A DNA stretch of 6,210 bases from JASHVB01 sp049522565 (GCA_049522565.1 JBEKNT010000405.1:1-6210); one strand, 5' to 3'. Numbered from the stretch's first letter, positions 1 to 6,105 are shown. A program made the numbers and translations. The notes: generated by a model from the letters alone, not told the origin.

Positions 1-2544
1 GGCCGACCGCCGCCCACGAGCGACCATGACCTTGCCAGTGCCGATCCAGACGATCGGCCGCGCCTCGCCGCGCAGGGTCAGCGCATGGTCGCCGACCGAC
101 AAGCGCTCCACCGGCACGTCGCCGTCCGGCGTGGCAATCAGCGTGCCGGCGCAGAAGCACAAGGCTGCCTCGTCAAGCGCGAGTTGCACCGCGGTGGTGG
201 CCTGGATCAGCCCCGCCCCCTGCTCGGCGGACGGCAGCCCCATATCCACCGCAGATTGTTCCAAAAGGCTGGTGACCTGCGACGTGGTCAGGCTTGGGTC
301 GGCCTGCAACATCAGCGCCGCGACGGCAGCCGCATCCGGGGCGGCGGCCGAGGTGCCGTAGAACGCCTGGAAATTCGGCACCGACGTCTGCACCCCGTCC
401 GGCGCGACGAAATCCACCTTGCCGTCCGACCCGGGCGTGGCGATGGCGTTGCCATTCTGGTCGAACAAGAGCTCCCCTGGCCCGACACTGGAAAAGTATT
501 CCGTCCAGTCGGGCGAAACCCCAAAGGCCGGCGAGGTCGACCAGTACGCCGCGCCGACGGTGTTCACACCAGGCACCAGTTCCTGCCCGTGCACCGTGCC
601 CGACCCTTGGCCCGCCGCCGAATCGTCGATCGTGCCGCCCGGATCCTGCGCCGACACGGTGCTGCCATCGTCGAGCGAGGCACTGCTGACGACGACCGTC
701 CCCGGTGTGCCGAACAGGATGTACTTGAATTGCGGAACTGACGCTGTGCCGGTCTGGTAGATCGCCAACTCATATTGTGTGGCGGCGGACGCGACCGGTA
801 TCGTCAGGGCAATTTCGGGGACGTAATCGTAACCCGAGCCGGCAAACACCTGGCCCGACGTTGCCACGAGACTGCCGCTGGTTGAGTACAGCGCCATGGC
901 GACCGGATCGGGCACGCTGGTGCCTGGCGCCGGCCAGGCGGCATCCCATTGCAGCTCGATCGTCGTGGCAATGCTGCCCGGCACCGATATGGTCTGCAGC
1001 TCCGTGCCGTTGCTGAACTGCTGTGCCGTGACGGTCTGTGGCGGCTGGCCGGCTTGCAGGACAAGCTGCGTCGCTTCGGGTTGCCACGTGCTTTCATAGT
1101 AGGCCTCGCCGTAATTCGAGGCCGCGGTAAAGTAATCGACACCGGCGGAAATGGCATTCTCGACCGCGGTATCGACCGGACCGGCGATCTGGTAGAACGG
1201 CACGTTCGAAAAAGACCAGTCGTCCACGATGATGTTGGCGCCGGCCTGCACCAGGGCCGTGACGCCCTGCGCGAAACTCGCCTGGCCGCCTTCCGCCGTA
1301 TAGAAGTCGATGGCGGCGCCGGGCGCGATCTGGTGAACCAGCTCGGCCATCGCCAGCCCTTCGTTTTCCACACCGGCTATCGTGGAGTCCTGCAGCACAT
1401 CAACGGCTGACGTGCCGCCCCCCGTCTCCGGCAGATAACCCAGCGATGCGGCGGTATCGGCCGGATCCACCACGCCGTTCAGCGTCGCATTGAAGCTGTC
1501 GGACATGATGCCGATGGTGATGCCGGTGCCCAGGATCGGCGCGCCCGCCGCGGTGGTCATGGTCTGGTTGACGACGTTGGCCTGCACCGCCTGGGCGGCC
1601 GTGTCGATCTCATACGACGTGCGCGACGCGGAACCGGGATAGGTGATCAGCGTGCCGCCGGCGCCATCCGAGCCGGTATTCAACATCAGGCTCGATGCCG
1701 GCCCCTGCATCGACAGCACCGCGATCGTCGCGCCGCTGTTCTCGATCGTCAGCAGTCCGGAGCCGGCGTCGTATGACGCATAATTCGCCACGGTGTTCAG
1801 CAGGTCGATCGTGTCGCTGAGCACGAACGACGTGATCTGGCCGGCGAAGCTGGACGGCGCCGAGAGATCCAGTCGGCCGGCCTCGCCAAAGGTGATCGTT
1901 TGCGTGGTTGGCACCGCGCTTTCGAATTCCAGCGTCGCGCCGGGACCGGCCTCGAACGTGCCGGTGCCGGTCAGCGTGGCAGTGGGAGCAATGAAACTGG
2001 TTCCGGCGAAGACACGATCTATCCCGTCATTGGTGAACGTGCTGCCGGCGGCGATGGTCATGCTGGTGTCGGCGATCATCGATCCGGTCAGGATGAGATC
2101 GTCGCCGCCGGACACGTCGATCAGGCCACCGTGCAGCAGGACGAAGGCCGCGGCTTGCGTGCCGTCGGCGGCGGTGGCGTCTATGCTGAACGTGCCGTTG
2201 GCAGCACTGGCCAGGATGGTGCCCGAAAAGCCGGTCGGCCCGGTCGTGTCCAACCCGGCATAGGCGGCGGTGCTGCTGCTGACGATTTTGAAATTCTGGC
2301 CAAAGGTCGCGTCGGTGGCGGCGATGACCGCCGGGCTGAGCGAGGTTGCGGCGCCGAGCGTCACCTGCACCGCATCGAGCGGAAAGCCGTTCGTGGCTTC
2401 CTCGGCGCCACTGATGGCGACCGTGCCGCTGTTGATGAACGCGATATCGCCTGGAACGGGCGTGCCGCTCGCGTCGAGCGACGTGGTCCACAGGGCCGCG
2501 GAATACCAGTCGCCGCTTCCACCGGTCCAGGTTCGCGTCGTCAT
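1..2544 (-). CDS. Subtilisin/sedolisin-like serine peptidase with N-terminal beta-rich region and C-terminal Hint domain (3' end outside window)
   Basis: The frame is open from an ATG at 2544 to the window edge, giving 848 residues and no stop. Residues 5-46 (W6, GGSGDW, W19, PGD, SGTVAISG) resemble the first unit of beta-strand passenger or adhesin proteins. Residues 217-304 form a second beta module with a DTIDL motif at 244-248. The peptidase region spans about 335-780: Asp in SDSFN (D349), Glu in NEGLAMAE (E395), Asn in TAASN (N477) and Ser in GTSAAAP (S732). This matches subtilase-fold families S8/S53, but E395 sits where subtilases have the HGTH histidine. Residues about 485-690 are a beta-rich insertion. 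At C796 a Hint_2-like domain starts (CFCAGTLIATPDG, VERLSVGD, PIVWIG); about 100 or more residues of it must lie outside the window. The only cysteines I read are C796 and C798. No Sec or Tat signal is visible, so secretion by a type I-like route is a guess. The domain types are well supported; substrate and activity are unknown. Confidence 0.9.
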   Translation of the reverse strand, partial: MTTRTWTGGSGDWYSAALWTTSLDASGTPVPGDIAFINSGTVAISGAEEATNGFPLDAVQVTLGAATSLSPAVIAATDATFGQNFKIVSSSTAAYAGLDTTGPTGFSGTILASAANGTFSIDATAADGTQAAAFVLLHGGLIDVSGGDDLILTGSMIADTSMTIAAGSTFTNDGIDRVFAGTSFIAPTATLTGTGTFEAGPGATLEFESAVPTTQTITFGEAGRLDLSAPSSFAGQITSFVLSDTIDLLNTVANYASYDAGSGLLTIENSGATIAVLSMQGPASSLMLNTGSDGAGGTLITYPGSASRTSYEIDTAAQAVQANVVNQTMTTAAGAPILGTGITIGIMSDSFNATLNGVVDPADTAASLGYLPETGGGTSAVDVLQDSTIAGVENEGLAMAELVHQIAPGAAIDFYTAEGGQASFAQGVTALVQAGANIIVDDWSFSNVPFYQIAGPVDTAVENAISAGVDYFTAASNYGEAYYESTWQPEATQLVLQAGQPPQTVTAQQFSNGTELQTISVPGSIATTIELQWDAAWPAPGTSVPDPVAMALYSTSGSLVATSGQVFAGSGYDYVPEIALTIPVASAATQYELAIYQTGTASVPQFKYILFGTPGTVVVSSASLDDGSTVSAQDPGGTIDDSAAGQGSGTVHGQELVPGVNTVGAAYWSTSPAFGVSPDWTEYFSSVGPGELLFDQNGNAIATPGSDGKVDFVAPDGVQTSVPNFQAFYGTSAAAPDAAAVAALMLQADPSLTTSQVTSLLEQSAVDMGLPSAEQGAGLIQATTAVQLALDEAALCFCAGTLIATPDGDVPVERLSVGDHALTLRGEARPIVWIGTGKVMVARGRRSA

Positions 2545-2550
2545 CACCGT

Positions 2551-2558
2551 CTCTCCAG
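2551..2558 (-). promoter_or_regulatory. Ribosome-binding site of the peptidase-Hint gene
   Basis: On the minus strand GGAGAG lies six bases before the ATG at 2544. This is a good Shine-Dalgarno match at normal spacing. It supports this start, which also places the conserved W6-GGSGDW motif at the very N-terminus. Confidence 0.7.
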
Positions 2559-2570
2559 AGCGCTTCTCCG

Positions 2571-2600
2571 TTTGTAATTTGGCATTAATCCATGTGTCAA
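2571..2600 (-). promoter_or_regulatory. Candidate sigma-70-type promoter of the peptidase-Hint gene
   Basis: Reading the minus strand, a perfect -35 hexamer TTGACA occupies 2600-2595. After an 18-base spacer comes TACAAA (2576-2571), which matches the -10 consensus at four of six positions. It sits in a locally AT-rich stretch, unlike the GC-rich flanks, and would give a leader of roughly 20 bases that includes the Shine-Dalgarno. The -35 box and the location are convincing; the -10 box is mediocre. Confidence 0.5.
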
Positions 2601-2654
2601 TTGGGTTTTCAGGCATATCGCTGCGCGACTATGATCGTAACCTGACCTGAATGC

Positions 2655-2697
2655 GATGTTACATCAAGTTTCAGGTATCATCGGCAGCTTTTGATAC
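2655..2697. promoter_or_regulatory. Two small palindromes upstream of the peptidase promoter (possible operator)
   Basis: GATGT-T-ACATC (2655-2665) is a perfect 5-bp-arm palindrome. GTATCA (2675-2680) and TGATAC (2692-2697) form a second inverted repeat with 6-bp arms and an 11-base gap. Both lie 55-100 bp upstream of the candidate -35 box, where a regulator could bind. Arms this short can occur by chance and I recognise no known operator. Confidence 0.2.
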
Positions 2698-2927
2698 GAC
2701 TGTAGGGTGGGGCGGCCATTTGCTGCATGCAATCGACGCGTGCAGCCAGCAGGGCATACACGAGCCGGAACCACCCCGACAGAGCCCCGACGCCAATCGC
2801 AGACCTGGCGCGCAGAACGACCTTTCCGTGCCCTGCGTTCGCCGCTCGTGCACCCGTCACCGCCCGATCCCGGCAACGACTCGGCCAACCGTCCGAACGT
2901 TACACGTGCGCACGGGCCACCCCAACC

Positions 2928-3000
2928 GTCATCGCCGGCCCCGACCCATCCATGCAGCTTTGCTGCCGCGACAAATGGCCGGGTCAAGCCGGGCCATGAC
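2928..3000. repeat. Dispersed palindromic intergenic element (REP/MITE-like), complete copy
   Basis: The element begins GTCATCGCCGG and ends GGGCCATGAC. Its left arm (2928-2953) and right arm (2975-3000) are imperfect inverted repeats of each other, and a central hairpin GCAGC-TTT-GCTGC lies at 2954-2966. The same core in the same orientation recurs at 6160-6210 (GTCATGGCCGG, GACCCGGCCATC, ATGCAGC, TGCCGCGA). From general knowledge, 'GTCATGGCCGGGCTTGACCCGGCCAT' type palindromes are common between genes in alphaproteobacterial genomes. No transposase is encoded nearby, so any mobility would need help in trans. Confidence 0.65.
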
Positions 3001-3094
3001 AGTTGCAGCGGTTGGTGCGAACCAGCGAAGAGCCGATCGTCAGGACGGCCGTTAAGGGTTCCCGAGCAATAACCGATTCATTGACGGGCGGATC

Positions 3095-3140
3095 GCAACA
3101 CCCGTGGCATGGCCGGCGCAGGCCATGACACGGTTGTTGC
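3095..3140. repeat. 46-bp near-perfect palindrome (20-nt arms, 6-nt loop)
   Basis: The left arm 3095-3114 (GCAACACCCGTGGCATGGCC) and right arm 3121-3140 pair at 18 of 20 positions around the loop GGCGCA. The two mismatches are at the seventh and thirteenth arm positions. Its inner part (CATGGCC/GGCCATG, then ACA) resembles the right end of the palindromic element at 2928-3000, so it may be a degenerate or shortened relative. It lies between divergent genes, so it cannot be the terminator of either. Confidence 0.65.
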
Positions 3141-3190
3141 CACGGGGCCGCTTGAAGCACTTGTTTCCCCGCGCGTCCTAAAGCAAGCCG

Positions 3191-3210
3191 GCCGGCCGAT
3201 CGTGGCCGGC
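3191..3210. repeat. GC-rich hairpin in the binding-protein upstream region
   Basis: GCCGGCC (3191-3197) and GGCCGGC (3204-3210) are perfect 7-bp arms around the loop GATCGT. The preceding GCCG extends the GCCGGCC tract and offers an alternative pairing register. No function is evident. Confidence 0.4.
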
Positions 3211-3240
3211 GCGGTTCAGACGCATGTCGCCGAATTCCTG

Positions 3241-3269
3241 CTGGCACCTCCCCGCCAATGCGCTAGGCT
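3241..3269 (+). promoter_or_regulatory. Weak candidate promoter of the substrate-binding-protein gene
   Basis: CTGGCA (3241-3246), 17 bases, then TAGGCT (3264-3269) match the -35 and -10 consensus at four and three of six positions. The position, about 80 bp before the ATG, is reasonable. In such GC-rich DNA this is only a suggestion, and I found no better candidate between 3140 and 3347. Confidence 0.2.
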
Positions 3270-3309
3270 CCCCCGGCGGGCACTCGTCCGCCCAAAGCAA
3301 GCAAGACGC

Positions 3310-3329
3310 CGGCCGGAAGAGCCCGGCCG
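3310..3329 (+). promoter_or_regulatory. Hairpin directly upstream of the binding-protein Shine-Dalgarno
   Basis: CGGCCGG (3310-3316) and CCGGCCG (3323-3329) form a perfect 7-bp stem with the loop AAGAGC. The stem ends three bases before the Shine-Dalgarno, so in the mRNA it could affect ribosome access or protect the 5' end. I recognise no riboswitch or attenuator; there is no leader peptide and no competing terminator stem with a U-tract. Confidence 0.35.
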
Positions 3330-3332
3330 CTC

Positions 3333-3340
3333 AAGGGAGG
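3333..3340 (+). promoter_or_regulatory. Strong ribosome-binding site of the substrate-binding-protein gene
   Basis: AAGGGAGG lies seven bases before the ATG at 3348. It is a near-complete anti-Shine-Dalgarno match and fixes the start codon, which is directly followed by the Tat signal sequence. Confidence 0.8.
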
Positions 3341-3347
3341 CTACAAG

Positions 3348-4544
3348 ATGACGTCACGCCGTAGGTTTTCGCGCCGGCACGTCCTGACCGGTGCTGCCGC
3401 CACGCTATTCACCCCCGCCATCATCGGCCGCGCTGCCGACGCCACCCGCGGCGTCTCCGATACCGAAATCATCATCGGCACCATGACCGACCTGTCCGGC
3501 GTAACCGCCGTGCAGGGCGTCAACAATGCCAACGCCATCCGCATGGCGTTCGAAGACGCCAATGCCAAGGGCGGCATCAACGGCCGCAAGATCCGCTACG
3601 TCATCGAGGACAACGAATACATGGTCCCCAAAGGCGTTCAGGCGATGAATAAATTGCTCAATCGCGACAACATCTTTTTCGCAGTGGCCAATGGCGGCAC
3701 ACCGATGAACGAAGCGGTGATGCCGATGATGTTCGAAAAGAACGTGCCCAACGTGTTCCCGCTGACCTGCGCACGCTCGATGTACGAGCCGTTCAACAAG
3801 CTGAAATACGGCCAGTTTGCCTCGTACTATGACCAGATGCGCGCCGGCGTGAAGTGGTTCGTCGAGAACAAGGGCAAGAAGCACATCGGCTCGATGATCC
3901 AGGACAGTGATTACGGCCGTGACGTGCTGGCCGGCGCGCAAGCACAGACCGAGGCGATGGGCATGAAGATGGCCGGCGGCACCGCGCACAAGCCGACCGA
4001 CACCGACTTCAACGCCTCGGTGGCGAAACTGCGTGACGCCGGCTGCGACCTCATCATCATGGGCACCATCGTCAAGGACACCACCATCATCCTGCAGACG
4101 GCGCGCAAGATGGGCTGGGACGTCGATTTCCTCGGCAATTTCGCATGCTATTCCACCGCGGTCGCGGAAGCGCCCGGCGGACCGGCCGAGGGATTCTATT
4201 CGATGGCACCGGCGCTCTACGCCTATCCCGACGATCCGCGCCCGGCGGTACACGCCCTCGCCGAGCGTTATAAGAAGACCTACGGGTTCGACATCAACTA
4301 CCTGGGCGAAGCCGGCTACACCGCCGGCACCTTCATCACCGCGGTGCTACAGAAGGCCGGCCGCAACCTGACGCTGGACAGCTTCACCAACGCGATGGAG
4401 AGCACGAAGGACTGGCACGACGTGTTCAACGGCCCGCCGCTGTCGATGAGCCCGACCAGCCATCACGCGTCCAGCCAATCGTTCCTGTCGGTGGTGAAGA
4501 ACGCCCGTTGGACGCCGCTGGTGCAGGAGCCGCTGAGTTTCTGA
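3348..4544 (+). CDS. Tat-exported ABC transporter substrate-binding protein, branched-chain amino acid (Liv/HAAT) type
   Basis: This 398-residue protein is a periplasmic binding protein of the LivK-like class (Peripla_BP_6 fold). It would capture a solute and hand it to an inner-membrane ABC importer. The N-terminus has a twin-arginine signal (SRRHVLTG at 8-15), a hydrophobic stretch to about residue 27 and probable cleavage near GRAADA (28-32), implying folded export. The mature domain starts with IIIGTMTDLSG (41-51). The typical helix AIRMAFEDANAKGGINGRKI (63-82), the hinge-side segment VANGGTPMNEAV (113-124), SDYGRD (187-192), DFNASVAKLRDAGCDLI (220-236) and GYTAGTFITAVLQKAG (323-338) follow in family order. 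Length is normal and the gene appears intact. Cysteines are C141, C233 and C267. Family members bind branched-chain or other amino acids, amides, urea or aromatic acids; the ligand cannot be told from sequence. No permease or ATPase gene adjoins it, and its downstream neighbour is convergent. Confidence 0.93.
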   Translation: MTSRRRFSRRHVLTGAAATLFTPAIIGRAADATRGVSDTEIIIGTMTDLSGVTAVQGVNNANAIRMAFEDANAKGGINGRKIRYVIEDNEYMVPKGVQAMNKLLNRDNIFFAVANGGTPMNEAVMPMMFEKNVPNVFPLTCARSMYEPFNKLKYGQFASYYDQMRAGVKWFVENKGKKHIGSMIQDSDYGRDVLAGAQAQTEAMGMKMAGGTAHKPTDTDFNASVAKLRDAGCDLIIMGTIVKDTTIILQTARKMGWDVDFLGNFACYSTAVAEAPGGPAEGFYSMAPALYAYPDDPRPAVHALAERYKKTYGFDINYLGEAGYTAGTFITAVLQKAGRNLTLDSFTNAMESTKDWHDVFNGPPLSMSPTSHHASSQSFLSVVKNARWTPLVQEPLSF

Positions 4545-4754
4545 ACGGGCGGCGCCCCCGATCGCCCGACGCGCGCATCGTCATGGCCGGAGGTCCCGCC
4601 GATGGACCAAGGGCAATGACGATGCTGGCGTGAGGCATCGGGAGCTTGCAGACCTTCGCGCCGGGTTACGAATACAGCAACTGGGCGTTGAACCGACGCC
4701 GCTCCGCTTTGCACCCGGCGCTGGCGTGGTCGCTCCGGGCGGCATGAGCCGGCT
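4545..4754. other. Convergent intergenic gap
   Basis: This 210-bp stretch lies between the stop of the binding-protein gene and the stop of the MFS gene on the other strand. It contains the hairpin at 4575-4625. Nearer the MFS stop, CCCGG and CCGGG blocks (about 4713-4739) could form a weak GC stem in the MFS transcript. Neither is followed by a T-tract, so no classic intrinsic terminator is present. No gene is supported here. Confidence 0.6.
4575..4625. terminator. Imperfect long hairpin between convergent genes (possible bidirectional 3'-end structure, repeat-derived)
   Basis: The outer arms GCATCGTCAT (4575-4584) and ATGACGATGC (4616-4625) are a perfect 10-bp inverted repeat. The inner arms GGTCC (4592-4596) and GGACC (4604-4608) enclose a 7-base loop. 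The segment starts GTCATGGCCGG and ends AATGAC, as the palindromic elements elsewhere in the window do, so it looks like a shortened or decayed copy. It begins about 30 bp after the binding-protein stop. Without a T-tract it would act, if at all, as a 3'-end stabiliser or a Rho-assisted stop. Confidence 0.4.
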
Positions 4755-5933
4755 CTACGCCTGCCGTTCCAGCCGGAACGTGGACGCCATCGCGACCACG
4801 ATCAGCGCCCCAACCACGCCCGGTAGCAGCGCCGCTTGCGAGATGTGCGTCGCGTCCCACACCGCGCCGGCGAGATAGGGCACGACGAACGTGATGGTAT
4901 AGCCCAGTGCAAGCATGCCCGCCGCCAACCGATGCACGTCATCCTGCCGCGCCAGCAATGGCGGCAGCGCGAGCGCCAGGATCAGCGTGAAGGCCGCGGC
5001 GAAGCCGATCATTCCGGCTGCGGCGATGATCACCGGCGCTGACCGAACCAGCAGGCCGCCAAGGCTCGCCAGCCCCACCAGCGACATGACAATGAACGGC
5101 GCTTTGCGCCCCACCAGGCGGCGGCCGATCAGCATGATGAGGAACGAGGCCGGAAGTTGGCCGGTGTTGAGCGCCGTCAGTCCCGCATTGAGCAGATCGG
5201 CGCGTCCGATCGCGTGCAAGTAGTCGGGCAGGAAGGCGTTGCATCCGAAATACAGCGCAGAACCGCCACCCAGCATGAAGCCGAGCTGCCAGGTGTGCAG
5301 GCGATGCCAATCCGGCCACCAGCGCGCTCGCGCACGACCGGGATGCGGCTCGACATGCGGTGTGAAGCACAGCACCAGGAACGCGGTTGCCAGCACGGGT
5401 GCGCTCCACCACACGAAGCTTGCCCGCCAGCTTCCGGCCATGAGTGGCAGCACGAACGGAATGGTGAGGCTCGCCGGCAACGTCTCGCCGATCAGGAGGC
5501 CGTTGGCATAGACCGCGGTGGCGAGCGGGACGCGCGCCGCGAACCAGGTTCCCACCAGCGTCGGCAACGCGGGCTGCATCACCGCCACACCGGCACCCAT
5601 CACCGCTGTCATTGCGAAAAGCATCGGCACCGACGGTCCGACCCCGCGCAGCGCGGAGCCGCAGGCGACGAGCAGGACCCCGGCGACCGCTGCCCGGCGC
5701 GCGCCGATCCGCGCGATCAGCAGCGATCCCGGCACGGCGGCGATGCCGAACAGCAGCACCGGCAGGCCGGTCAGCGCTGCCACCATCTTCTCGTTCAGAT
5801 GCAGGTCGCGATGGATCAGCGGCAGCACCGGCGGCACCGCGAGGATCGTCAGGCGAAGGTTGATGCCGAGCAGCCAGAGCAGGCCCAGCCGGGGCCATGC
5901 CAGTTTTGTTTCTGTCATGTCACGGTCGTCCAT
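4755..5933 (-). CDS. MFS transporter, CynX/NimT family
   Basis: From the chosen ATG at 5933 this is a 392-residue inner-membrane permease, close to the usual length for the CynX (cyanate) / NimT (2-nitroimidazole) branch of the major facilitator superfamily. Twelve hydrophobic segments can be placed at about 17-38, 52-73, 80-98, 102-124, 136-163, 170-191, 214-236, 250-270, 278-297, 300-325, 335-357 and 365-385. A basic, Trp-rich central loop (about 192-213) separates the two six-helix halves. The first helix with its GINLR motif (23-27), the LTGLPVLLFG segment (54-63) and the motif-A-like turn GSLLIARIGARR (69-80) are typical of this branch. The substrate is unknown; cyanate is not implied, since no cyanase gene is visible. 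An alternative ATG at 5918 (MTETK) would give 387 residues. The frame stays open to 6185, but the upstream part has no family character and crosses repeats. It stands alone and converges on the binding-protein gene. Confidence 0.88.
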   Translation of the reverse strand: MDDRDMTETKLAWPRLGLLWLLGINLRLTILAVPPVLPLIHRDLHLNEKMVAALTGLPVLLFGIAAVPGSLLIARIGARRAAVAGVLLVACGSALRGVGPSVPMLFAMTAVMGAGVAVMQPALPTLVGTWFAARVPLATAVYANGLLIGETLPASLTIPFVLPLMAGSWRASFVWWSAPVLATAFLVLCFTPHVEPHPGRARARWWPDWHRLHTWQLGFMLGGGSALYFGCNAFLPDYLHAIGRADLLNAGLTALNTGQLPASFLIMLIGRRLVGRKAPFIVMSLVGLASLGGLLVRSAPVIIAAAGMIGFAAAFTLILALALPPLLARQDDVHRLAAGMLALGYTITFVVPYLAGAVWDATHISQAALLPGVVGALIVVAMASTFRLERQA

Positions 5934-5944
5934 GCGGGCGTGTT

Positions 5945-5968
5945 TCCCTTGTCGCGTATCGTTGCGAC
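5945..5968 (-). promoter_or_regulatory. Shine-Dalgarno of the MFS gene with an abutting hairpin
   Basis: On the minus strand AAGGGA (5950-5945) lies 11 bases before the ATG at 5933, a slightly long but usable spacing. Immediately 5' of it, GTCGC (5968-5964) and GCGAC (5955-5951) can pair around an 8-base loop. The alternative ATG at 5918 has only a weak GGAC before it, so 5933 is preferred. No convincing promoter was found further upstream. Confidence 0.4.
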
Positions 5969-6051
5969 GAGCGCCGCGACGAATCCCCGGCGGAGAGTGC
6001 GTCGTCGTCGGGGGAGTCGCAATGACCGACAGGATGGGCGCCAAGCGGACC

Positions 6052-6105
6052 GCGGTAACGGCCAGGCACGCACGACTCGCGGTGACGGCCAGACACCAAC
6101 GACTG
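6052..6105. repeat. Two-copy 27-bp imperfect tandem repeat
   Basis: Copies 6052-6078 and 6079-6105 agree at 22 of 27 positions; both begin GCGGT, continue ACGGCCAG and contain ACGACT. In the open minus frame the unit would encode a repeated CLAVTA segment. It may be an old slippage duplication. Confidence 0.6.

Larger units (their letters stand above)
2545..3347. other. Divergent intergenic region without a convincing gene
   Basis: About 800 bp separate the start codons of the two divergent genes. Several open frames of 60-134 codons exist on both strands, but their translations are low-complexity Arg/Pro/Ala-rich, overlap one another, and match no family I recognise. Some are simply the palindromic repeat read through (for example VIAGPDPS and RVKPGHDS). 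The left 150 bp are AT-richer and carry the peptidase promoter. The rest is GC-rich and holds the inverted repeats listed separately. In 2700-2927 I see nothing I can name. Confidence 0.7.

Noticed and set aside
85..741. Open frames on the plus strand across 26-1410, up to 218 codons
   Set aside because: They overlap the minus-strand peptidase-Hint gene, whose translation has clear domain motifs. Their own products are Arg/His-rich and match no family; they are shadows caused by high GC.
1793..2577. Plus-strand open frames of 126-225 codons and a minus-strand frame at 2027-2491
   Set aside because: They lie fully within the N-terminal beta module of the minus-strand gene, which has the good start, Shine-Dalgarno and promoter. 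No start signal or family character was seen.
2651..3351. Possible small genes in the divergent intergenic region (for example 2651-3055 plus, 2664-2987 minus, 3109-3351 plus)
   Set aside because: They are overlapping, low-complexity and run through palindromic repeats. No convincing Shine-Dalgarno or recognisable motif was found.
3348..3356. TGACGTCA palindrome overlapping the start codon of the binding-protein gene
   Set aside because: It is an eight-base palindrome spanning ATG-ACG-TCA codons and is probably incidental; no partner site or regulator was seen.
3405..4253. 282-codon minus-strand frame opposite the binding-protein gene
   Set aside because: It is the antisense of a clear substrate-binding protein; the Val/Asp/His/Arg-rich product is a codon-bias shadow.
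4765..4780. CGTTCC-AGCC-GGAACG hairpin at the 3' end of the MFS gene
   Set aside because: It lies within the last codons (the ERQA end), has only six paired bases and no T-tract, so it is not supported as a terminator.
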